From Plumapathes pennacea (taxonomy: Eukaryota; Cnidaria; Anthozoa; Antipatharia; Myriopathidae): a DNA stretch of 64,000 nucleotides. A program made the position numbers and the translations under genes. Shown piece by piece: positions 36,435-46,752 of the stretch. Location: positions 2,604,001-2,668,000 of the forward strand of contig OZ038463.1 in the NCBI GenBank assembly GCA_964036295.1, given 5' to 3'. The stretch's first letter is position 1; every line of letters begins with the position of its first letter. The notes beneath the pieces were generated by a model. It did no database searches and was not told where the DNA came from. It worked only from the letters and a program-made list of their open reading frames with translations.

Positions 36435-36595
36435 GGGGTCGTATTCACTAAACTTGCGTAAGAACAAAAATGTTCTTAAGTATGACTTATGCATCAGAAC
36501 AATGACTTACGCATACTATCTTGAGCGAGATGGTATGCGTAAGTTATACTTGCGAACATAGTTTGTTCGTACGCAAGTTTGGTGAATACGACCCC
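36435..36595. mobile_element. MITE with GGGGTCGTATTCAC ends
   Basis: A 161-bp element with ends GGGGTCGTATTCACTAAACT and AGTTTGGTGAATACGACCCC. The inner halves also pair (ACTTACGCATACTATC against GATGGTATGCGTAAGT), so the whole unit folds. Confidence 0.85.
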
Positions 36596-39032
36596 TGGTG
36601 CGGTGCATGTTTGGGCGGGGGAGGGGGGGGAGTGGTAAAGGAGGCACCGTTGGCTTCCATTCAGTAGTAACCAGAAGAGTACTTGACGCACGACGATCAA
36701 TTTGTTTGCCCACAATAATTAAATGTCGCTAAATGTGTTCGTTGAAAGGTTTAATATAACATGGGGCTAGGAACTCTAATCTGTTTGCTTGTTTTTAGAC
36801 ATTTTATTAATAAGTCAAATCTTTATTTGATATGAACGGAAATAGGGGTATTTTTGAAGGATGGGACAAGTTCCTGTGTGTGCTGACCTTCACACTTGTG
36901 TACACATCGGCGTCATCTTAGGTTTTCAAATAGTTTACTTGAGTGCTGCCGTGTTGGGTGAGGCCGGTTATAGCATAGAAAAAGAACGAACCAAACTCTG
37001 ACAAACAAATAATGGTGCATAATATTTTATCTGATTACTGTTGAGAAACAAAAGTAGCGAAATTTACTGACAACTGCGCAAAATGATAAACGGGTAAAAG
37101 GCTCTAAGTGACAGGTGACACTCGCGGGGAGAATTAACTACTTCTCCCATTTTTAGCAGGCCTGTGATAAGTCCAGCAAAACTAAATTACCTTTTGTACA
37201 GTTGAAAACCTTGAAACGCAAGTGGTACCAGGTTCACTGCAGTTAGCCTCCGACCAGTTGGGACTTCTTAACGAATTTGCGTTCACTTTATGATATTTAG
37301 TTTCTGCATTTCAAGTCTCCCCAACTTGCACAGCAGCGCTAAATACATTGAGACTTAAATAATGTGATTTATTTTATTTATTTTTTATTTATAAAACAAG
37401 GCAGACTGTTTAAATTGCTGGAAGAATATTTGTTTGGTTTTAGTTACTGAGCTTGAAAACTGAAAACTGCAGATCACAAGCAAAAAATTACTACAATTCA
37501 ATTTTTTACAACATGTGGCTCAATGAAATCGACTGCAGTTGAATGCAGTTCCTGTCAGTTTTAATATGATGTGACCACTATACAAGTCACACTCTCGGTA
37601 ACTAAGGAAATTTTAGCAGCAGTATGAAAGTCGTTCAACATTTAGACTGTTTCTCAGTAATTCAAGCCTTCAAGCGACGCCTCTTTACTGGAAACTGTCA
37701 AGCATTGAGACTGATTCATTCTGAATAAATACGACTAAAAGCCAAAATGGCCTTATTTCTAATTACCATGTTAAATTAAAGAAAGCAAATCTACTTAATA
37801 TCACAACGTTCTTATCAATTTGGCCTGGGCAAATATCAGCATTGTTACCATCAGAAAGCCGCCCCACTTTACGAATATTAAACCGAATATGCATGAGTTA
37901 CTTGCAGTACTCAACAAGCTTTTAACGTACAGTATTTAAAAGTAAAATTCTGGAATAATGTATGAATATGGTATTTTCTGTAAGCAATTTGGTGGTGCAT
38001 TGTTTGCACGGTAAAGTACACTTAGAGCAAGTTGTCAGCTTCTCCAGTTGACATGAAGCGACAAGTTACACAACAGCAGCTGCATAACTAACACAAAAAA
38101 AAACGATTAACAATTTGGTTTGCGGATTAGTCAAGCAAGCCACCAGAGCGAACAACAAGCATGTTTTAAGAAGTGCCGAAAAACTTACGGGATACTAGAA
38201 AAAGCATAACAAGGCCGAATGATCTTTCCCGCTCTTTATTTTGCCGACTGCGTCGCTGTCTAACTGTGAGTATTCCTCTTTAGATCAGACCATATTCTTT
38301 CCAGCTCTAAGCAGAATTTATGACAAAAGTGTGACCGCCTGAAGATAGTGCGTGTTTTTGAAACGGTAGCACTCTAAAATTACTCAAAACAAGAGGAGCA
38401 CCCGATGGGGCTGTTCCACAAATTATGTGAGGGCGGTTGAAATCTTTCATGGTACACTTTCAGCGAAACGATCGCGGCTACAACTATACGGATATCTGTA
38501 ACACAGACAGAAAGACAGACACAACACACAAAGAGAGCGAAGAGAGTAAGAGGGTAAGAGATCTAGAGCCGTGAGAATGAGTGAGTGATGTACTGGTTTC
38601 GCTGGCTTTAAGTGTAAAATCCGAATGCACGGTTTGTGGTCCGGACCAGATACATGACCACGCTCCCCTTTGTCACTTAGTTACGTCTGCAACATGAAGT
38701 CAAACTGCATCTAATTATAGCTTAAGCTTTCTTCTTACTAATTTCTTTTACTGATAAACTCCTGTTATGCCTGTTTCTGTGCTAATCTACCAAGAAACTT
38801 CGATGTTACAAAAAGGTGCGACCGCTCAAATGAAAGCAGCTGTTAATGACGCCGATTGCATTCTAATGGTGCTTTGTGACTTTTTCTCCATTTCTAAGTT
38901 TAATTTTGAACATGAAAACGTGGCAATGAAACGGATGAATCTGTCGAGTAACTTTTACACGATTGTATTAAAAAACTAATAAACGAACACCGCACAAGAG
39001 CAAACAGATCAACATCGGGCGGCACTCATGTT

Positions 39033-39290
39033 ATGCATCGATCAATTCCAGCTGTTACCATCTCCTCCCCTGGGTGACTTTTCATCCGTAGATACAAATT
39101 CCCCGCCCCCGGGCCAGGAAAAACTGGCAATTTCACTCAATCTCCCACTCTTTTCCTCTTAACTTTTTGCGGTTCTCGTACAAATTCCCCGCCCCCGGGA
39201 CAACCAGGTCTGACAAATCCCCGGGGTTGCCCCGGGGGGGGGGGGGGGAGGGAGGGGGGAGATGGTTACAGCTGGAATTGATCCATGCAT
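39033..39290. mobile_element. Inverted-repeat element with G-run
   Basis: ATGCATCGATCAATTCCAGC with TGTTACCATCTCC at the left is mirrored by GGAGATGGTTACAGCTGGAA and TTGATCCATGCAT at the right. Inside are two ACAAATTCCCCGCCCCCGGG blocks and a G-rich run at about 39233-39259. Confidence 0.78.
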
Positions 39291-39994
39291 TATTCCGCCA
39301 CAATATACTAATTGAAAATCGCGTCATTGCAAACTTTTGCATTATGTGGTTTATTTTTTTTTTCTTTATTGGCTTCGCCATAAATGCATAGTAGAATGAT
39401 ACGCCTAAATATAAATATATATATATATATAAACATAACGAATAAAAAGTGAGAAAAAGTAAGACACAACACACACAACAGCACTTTACTGCGTGCCCAA
39501 TAAACATACTGAGTGGACTAATACATAACATCGAAAATTAAAATTAAAAACCAGTCTAAATGCACATACTCCATTTAATTTATAGAAGCAGGTCTGTTTT
39601 AGTGTAAATACGGCTCAGATTACTGGACTCTCATGTCATCCGACCCTTTCCTTTGCAGCTACCGACACAAGCACTTTATCTTTACTGATTCATTCAACAC
39701 GGCTGAAGCTCTGAATCAACCAAAACCAGAAATGTTCCTATTTTTCTGAAACCGGGTATATTGCATCAAAAAGAAAAAAAAAGAAACATAAATTGAAGAG
39801 ATATTCCGATTTTCCCCTCGATTTCCCATGAAGTAAACAAAGTCTTATTGTGAATCCCGAATGAATCATTAGAAACATCGCGGTGGCTCAAACGATTTAA
39901 TTATTCGTGTTTGTAACAAGACTCTATATATTGTTATAAATTGCCCTATTTGTGCGTTCGAACGCTTTGTCTGCCAGTAAAGCAAGGCTCCGTC

Positions 39995-40140
39995 CCATTA
40001 ATCCGTTTTCATTTGAAAACGTGCGCTTTTTCGTGCGTTTTTTGCTTTCCGTCCACACTAAAACGGATGACTTGAAGACGATGGAGACTTTCGAAAACGG
40101 ATGCGTTTTCAAATGAAAACGAATTAGTGTGGACGGACAA
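39995..40140. mobile_element. MITE with ATCCGTTTTCATTTGAAAAC ends
   Basis: ATTAATCCGTTTTCATTTGA at the left and TTTTCAAATGAAAACGAATT followed by AGTGTGGACGG at the right form inverted repeats. A central CCGTCCACACTAAAACGGAT gives a second pairing option. It is related in design to 7316-7548. Confidence 0.7.
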
Positions 40141-42129
40141 AACGGAGGTTTTTTAAAACAAAGGTTTTTGAATAATGTGAGTCATGCAGACCTCTATACA
40201 TAAACACATTTGAGCGAGCTTTCCTAGTACAGCCATGCAAATGGCTACTGTAATCGCCAATTGCTTCATTAGGCTCGTGAAATCCTTTATCCGTTAGTTA
40301 CTAATCAGGCAGCTTTAACGTTCACAAAGAGCACACTCCTAGATAAATTGAAGACGGTTGATGTGCCAGTAACTGCAAACTTCATTGCTTCGTTTAACAA
40401 ATTTTCCCTACCAGTTAATATGAATGAAAACATAAAACAACTACATTAATGACAGTGTTTCGCATTACCACCGCGGGACTCTGAAGTCAGTCCTCCTGTA
40501 CCCACGGGAGACAGCCATTGGTATCCACTGCACTCGCTGCCTGTTCATTCCGTTTAGTGTTCCATTTAATATTATGATCCTTCGTGGGCTTCGAAATCTT
40601 AAATCGAAATTCTTCTTGCTAACAGAAAATTAATTAACTTTGTTAACATCTGCCCAATATTGTGCTCCGCAGGGACTAACTTTTTTCTACTGTGTCACGG
40701 CCAAGTTGCGGAAATGTCATTTACAGTTTTAATAATCAGTATAATAGTTCACAAACCTCCTACCAAGGTCAGCCCGCCTAAAACGTGGCAGAATATCTAT
40801 TTGACCTGCCGTCAGCGAAACGGGACTCACAAATTAATCACCAAAACTTCATGATGATCGGACTTATTCGTGAAAGTTCCTCTGATTACTCCAATACAAG
40901 CAAAAACTGTCAATTTGACGTCCCTGCAGGTTTCTTAAACACATTTGCAATTTAGAATAATTGCTCGCCCAGCAATGAACGAAAGAACTGGTCATTAAGC
41001 ACTCGGCTAAAACAAAATAACTGAAGGATAATTGAAGTGATCAGTTGTGATTACGCCTACGCGCCTCGGCTTTGAGAAAGTGAACCATCCAAAATTTTTA
41101 GTCGTTTTAATTTTCATCAGAGTCACGTCTAATTGTAGATTGTTTCCTTTGTGGGACCGAAGTGTGTATTTGTAAGGCACAGCGCTTCTGGTTATAAAGA
41201 AAGGAATGAATTATTGACTTTTTAAACCTTTTGCGAAACTACTTCATTAAAAATTTATGTGGATTTATGGAATATAGAGATAGCAATATGAAACAGTCCG
41301 TCAACTAAGCAAATGCTTTTATGAAATTGCAGCAACTTGGGCTGAGCACACTGGCGAGTTCCTCAGTCTTATTTTTTGTGAGTAAGGTAGCCTGACCGAG
41401 CACTACTAACTGAAATTGTACCTTTTAAAAGCAGGTGAAAGTGCCGACGTTTGATTTGAATGAAACTACCAGAAGAATCGGTTCCGAAGTTTATTTTCTG
41501 CCACAGCTAAACTCTGGAAATTCATCATAAAACACAGGATATCAAGCTAAAAAACACAAGGTAAGTTTATTATGATTTAGGAATTTTCGTTTCTTTTTCT
41601 TTTTTTTTCTTATTAAACTGTAAAATGCAAATTTGAAACAACCTAAAAACATTACGTACTGGAAGTTTAGCTGGTTTGTTTGTTGTAGAATACTGGTTTG
41701 GTTTAAAAGAAAAAGCTTTATTCATATTGAATTTATTTATTGAATTTATGGGATAGACATATATTTCTAGAAATTATGCAAGCTCAACGATTGGGTTCTT
41801 GCGCGTCCCAGTAAAATCCGCAAACAGCGAACATGAACCAGACTCACACAAAAAGTAAACATTATTCTTTCACATGCGTTGCTATACATGTGTCAAGAAC
41901 TCCTTGATCTTTAACGGGACCGTTCATTCTCAATGGAAACTACATCTGTTTTATCAGTATCCTCCATCGACCAAAACCAACATTTGTATTTTTGTACCTA
42001 TCTGTAACAGCGGGTGTTTAGCCTCAGGCGTCAATCGGTGAGGTCACACGCGGTTATGTCGAAAAAAGATTATTCGTCTTTCAAGAACAACTACAATTAC
42101 ATCTCAACAAACGCAAAGTTCGTCTAAAA

Positions 42130-42798
42130 GAAGCTGTGTTCAAAAGTGTGAATGCAGAAATAAGATCCAAAAGTAAAAACCCCACCGACAGCTAGGCTCA
42201 GTTACACGACAATATGAGAACCACGACCTGGAATGGAAACGAATATATCAACTACCTTTTCGAGTAGCATTGGACTCTCAAGTGCGTAAGTTTCAATACA
42301 AAATTTTGAACAGATATTTGCCCACGAACTCTTTCCTTCACAAAATAGGCATCAAACCTTCTCCTTTGCGCGCTTTTAGTTTTGTAAGGTGTAGGACGAA
42401 CCCCTTACACATTTGTTTGTGTCCAGCTGTCACATCAAAAAATTCTGGACGGAACTTAGTATCTGGTGTAATAGCAAGGAAATTAAGATTGACTATGTCT
42501 GAAGTTATCATATTATTTGGAGTATGGCAAAAGATTTCGTCCTACTAAACCATATCATAATTATCGCGAAACAATTCATTATCTACTATTGTCGAACTAA
42601 TGCCGTCCAGCCTTCTCTACAAGTTGTCCTAAGCAGACTAAACTTAATTCATCACTTGGAAACAGCAGATAGCCTTATCTAGTGGTAAATGTACATGTGT
42701 AAAGTAGCGTATATATACAGATGATTGTAAACTATGCATAATTAATGAAAAATGGAAATAAGACTATCAAAATACAAAAAAAAAAAAAAAAAAAAAAA
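42130..42798 (+). pseudogene. 5'-truncated non-LTR retrotransposon (LINE) 3' end
   Basis: A plus-strand reading through about 42225-42548 gives W-K-R-I-Y-Q-L-P-F-R-V-A-L-D-S then KFQYKILNRYLPTNSFLHKI and GIKPSPLRAFSF, ending VIILFGVWQ. That is the post-reverse-transcriptase domain (zinc-knuckle-like) of LINE polyproteins. The expected Cys residues after LRAFSF are lost and the frame is broken soon after. The sequence ends in a run of A at about 42776-42798, as in a LINE tail. Dead-on-arrival insertion upstream of GPCR paralogue 2. Confidence 0.7.
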
Positions 42799-43374
42799 CA
42801 GAAAAGAAAAAAAGAAGAAATATTCCCAAGTATTTGTTTCGACTGACAGTGAAATAGTAACAATCCGAACTTTGTTTAATATGGAGCACTTGTTTTTCCA
42901 CCGCCAAAATGGCATTAACTAATAACAAGAACTCAGCTCGAGTGCTTATAAATTGTCGATATTTTACGTTCAGACAAAATGTCCGGAAAAGTAAATCGGA
43001 AAATCCGAAATCGGCACGGTTCGGTAACAGCCCGGGAACGGATGAAAACTGGTAAGGTTCCGTACCTGTTTTCATTGTGCCGCCGATTACCAATAGTATA
43101 AACGCGCCTTCTTAACCCTGCAAATGAGGCCAACCGTTTGTGCAAATTCTTTTTCCTATATATTTTTTAGCTCTAAGAAGTCTCAGTTATCTTAGAACAA
43201 GACTGAAGTATTCGCCTTTGTTCTGGTTTTCATAGAAACAATTTGCCTCTTCTTCTACTACTGCATCGTTTTCCTTTAAAAAAACACACACACATTTTAA
43301 GTGATCAGATGAAAAGCATTCATCGGTTGTGCTAACACGACTGCAATAATTTTCAAACAATGTTCTGTTCCCAG

Positions 43375-45073
43375 ATGACGCAACCACCAATGACCGCGGA
43401 AGATATCGGACTTACGGTCGCCTTCGTTATCATGGTGACAATGGATCTTGTGGGCAACAGTTTGGTGTGCCTCGTGGTAACTCTGAACAAAAGCATGCAG
43501 ACTCCAATGAACTACCTGCTGCTCAACCTCGCCATCGCTGACATGACAGTCGCCATCTTTGTCTCGCCCCAGTTCATTTTCAGCCGCGCGTTTCAGCACC
43601 CAGAGGGGATTACGGGAAGGTGGCTGTGCAAGTTTATAACAGGTTAGGATTAACTCGGAAGTGCAAGTGTTGTTTCTGTTTTGCTTTTTGTTTTCTTTTT
43701 GTTGACAGGGGCAAAAATATTACTGGGCGAGTCCAAATCTGAACATACTTTGGTCCATGCCCATATTTAGTTCAAAACTTCCTCCGTGTGATCAGCCGGT
43801 TGTTTTTTAGACTAAACCATGTGATGATGCAGTTCCCAAGCTCTTGCTTTTCTGATTTTTATGGCGTCTGGTTGCCATGGGGATGAAACTAAAAGTTGCA
43901 AAGATATTTGCTCCACCGTCACAAGAATTTGCAGTATTTAATACACAATGTGTCACATAGACTTTGCAGGAAACCCGTCCAATGCTCTTGCATTTACGGT
44001 ATCTTTGAATTTTGTGAATGCTTTTTGGTGGACACGGACTTTGGTCAGGACACAGAGTATTTGTTTTAATTTGCTTTAACCCTTTCACTCCCCAGAGTGA
44101 TTAACTTCAATTTTCTCTTTTGGTTTCTCACCAGAAATTAATCGTGCAATAAAGAGAACTTTGCTTCTGATACCTTGCTCATATTACAGCAGATTAAACT
44201 ATCAATTCTCACTTTATCACTCATACATTTTCCTTATAAAAGGTTGGGAGAATATGCATTTTGATATTGGAAGTGAAAGAGTTAATTCAATTCTGAACGT
44301 TTTCAGGTGGAAACCTACTGTGGACCGGAGCGTGTGCATCAGCTTTCTTTCTGGTGTCCATTGCATTTGAACGCTACGGCGCTGTCATGTATCCGCTGAG
44401 CAACAAAGGAAAGATGACCATCAACAAAGTGAAGGTGACGGCTGCGATCTGTTGGACAGCGGCCATAGTCTGGTTACTTCCTCTGATAATCACAATCGAT
44501 TACGATAAAGAGCGTAACTACTGCATCTGGACCCTGCCCACGGAATTCCTGCACAAGGGGTATGGGGTCGGGTGTGTTATTGTCGTGGGAGCTATACCGA
44601 TTAGCATAATGTCCTTTCTCTACTCGAGAGTCATCTACACTCTGTGGTTCAAAACCGGAAATGATAACATAGATCCAAGTCAGTTGGCAGTTGTTAAGCT
44701 CCGCCAACGCGTCACAAAAATGATGATAATAGTCACTTTAATCTACACGCTCTGTTGGCTTCCAAATTTGGTCATTCAGCTCCTAGCTACACTGGGCCCT
44801 GATGCGGAGTTTGGTTCCCAAGGTTACAGAATCAGTGTGATCTTGGTGACCCTTAACTCGTGCGTGAACCCCGTGGTGTACACGCTCCAGAGCGAGACTT
44901 TCAGAAAGAATCTGAGGAACATCGTGTGCTGTACGGGCCTGCGTGGTAGAGTAGCACCAGACACGTCACATCGCACAGGTGGCACCACCAATGATACCAC
45001 GCTCACAAACAGTACAAATGTTCCTAACAGTACCCTGGCAAGTCGTGACGTTAATGTCGAGAGCGGGGTTTGA
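43375..45073 (+). CDS. Class A rhodopsin-like GPCR, paralogue 2
   Basis: Two coding exons, 43375-43642 and 44307-45073, join in phase 1 to 344 residues. Motifs run in order: GNSLVCLVV (TM1), LAIADMTVAIFVSPQFIFSR (TM2 on), RWLCKF (TM3 Cys), IAFERYGAV, NYCIWTLPTEFLHKGYGVGC (ECL2), CWLPNLVIQLLATLGP (TM6 on) and NSCVNPVVYTLQSETFRKNL (NPxxY). It is strongly similar to paralogue 1 through the helices and ECL2, but differs in ICL3 and in the Thr/Ser/Asn-rich C-terminal tail. The start is uncertain: TGTTCCCAG before 43375 looks like an acceptor, so ATG 43375 or 43390 may follow a 5' UTR intron, while ATG 43360 would be used if there is none. Ligand unknown. Confidence 0.92.
44077..44285. mobile_element. 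piggyBac-like MITE, copy 3 (GPCR-2 intron)
   Basis: The ends TTTAACCCTTTCACTCCC and GGAAGTGAAAGAGTTAA match the family at 6646-6855. It ends only about 20 bp before the acceptor of GPCR-2 exon 2 (44307), leaving TTCTGAACGTTTTCAG as the whole acceptor region. Confidence 0.8.
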
Positions 45074-46752
45074 GTGCATGCCGCGCGGAATTATTCCAAA
45101 CTGCTGAAATTTCTGTTGTACAGAAAAACAAGTTACATAACTGCCCACTCATTACACGATGCATTTTACATTTAAACAAGCAACAATGTCAACAATTTAT
45201 TATATAGATATCGATGAAATATCGGGATTTCTTCAACTGTAAAAACTGATATCTTGCAAGGTTTGTAAATGGCACGAGAAAGTTTGATCACTTCACACCT
45301 GTCCTGCAGCAGTGCAAAGCTTTAGCTTTTAAACACATGTGAAGGGTTTAATTAGCCCCAGCTATCTTTCTGATAGATAGACACGCGCTCTTAGGTTCAC
45401 TCCAGAATACCCGAAATCGACTATGCAGACTCTCGTATACAAGCTTAAAGATTAGTACCCTCGTAGGGCTAGGGTATTACATGTGCATTGTACATATAAA
45501 CAAGTAACAGACAATAGCCACTAAATTATAAGCTAGGCATTCATTCAAAGCTGAAAATATTCCTCTTGTGCAGGGTAAGTTTGTCAGTCACGTGACTTTG
45601 AGCTCACACTCATGCTGGGCATCCGGCTTCAGAAAATTCAGTCACAAATTTTCTTTTTGTGAAGGTTCGAAATTATATTACGCAAGTATATTGTGCAATA
45701 TTATATTGTATGCATACCAGTAGGTGCGCTAGATATTAAAGTCCTCTGGAACTATCTCATAACCAATAACTTGTACTTGTAACTGACCATCTGACATCTC
45801 TGCATTGTTAGCATTTTTCTTTGCTTGATGGTTATATTGACGTGTGATTTAAGTGTTTTGTTGCTCTCTGTGAGTCGGCACAACAAACACCACTCCTTTT
45901 TATCAATCTGTTAGTTATCAGGCGATACAGAGAGCAATGTAACTTTACAATAAGATCAGCGAGTTATTGAAGCGGTTGGTGTCATGTAAATAATTATATA
46001 ATCTTGTTCGATGAGTAAGATAATTGGAAAATAAAATGTAAAAAGGTGCACTGTGTTGACTGACGGCTTGTAGCTAAGCTTGAAAACCCTTTTACATCCT
46101 ATTTCAGACTTGTATCCCCAAAGAAAACGTCCCCCTTTCAGACCTGTACCCTAAATACGATAAAATACTAAAATAGCAAATCTACTGCCCTAATCCAGAC
46201 CAAAGGGATAAAAAGTTCATACTGAAATGCTTGAAAACGGTACTCTTTGTGACGGTGATATCATACTGCTAACAAATGGGTGTATTCTGCGAAAGTTGTG
46301 TGGACTTCTATGGACAATTTATAAGGATTATTGTTATTCGCTGATACCATGAAGTTTCTCGATTGGTAGCACCTCACTTTATTGAGCGTTGATCGTTATC
46401 CGGCTCACACAGCAACGCGGCATGCAAGGGTCGAGAAGGCAACAAACTCCAAGAACGCGGGAAGTGAATTGATATTTAGTAACTGTCTGTTTAACAAGTC
46501 AATAATTTTAACAACGGCACCTTGCACACCGGCCTGTTCACAGGGCTTACCGATGGCAAAATAAGTTTGATCAAATCAAGAAAACACGGAAGAATAAGTT
46601 TTGTCCGCTGTTTAATGAATTACAATGCACAGCGCGCCATAATCCTACCCTACCATGCATTTACGGCTTAAAGTTTTGTTATGAGCTCGTTCTATGCTTA
46701 CAAACCTTGGACTCATGTGTGTTGCTAGCTATTTCAGTCACTAACCCTCGCT
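45074..46752. other. Gap between convergent GPCR-2 and SELENBP1
   Basis: The presumed 3' UTRs of both genes lie here. AT-rich, with no gene, strong repeat or RNA structure that I can recognise. Confidence 0.55.

Larger units (their letters stand above)
32733..43374. other. Gene-free 10.6 kb between the two GPCR genes
   Basis: Divergent upstream regions of both receptors. No conserved coding exon is visible except a decayed LINE piece at 42130-42798. It includes inverted-repeat elements at 34793-34943, 36435-36595, 39033-39290 and 39995-40140 and homopolymer runs (T near 32809-32835). Two possible non-coding first exons end in good donors: about 34518 (minus, GCAGAAG/GTAAGG) and about 41562 (plus, CACAAG/GTAAGT). 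Their assignment is guesswork. Confidence 0.55.
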
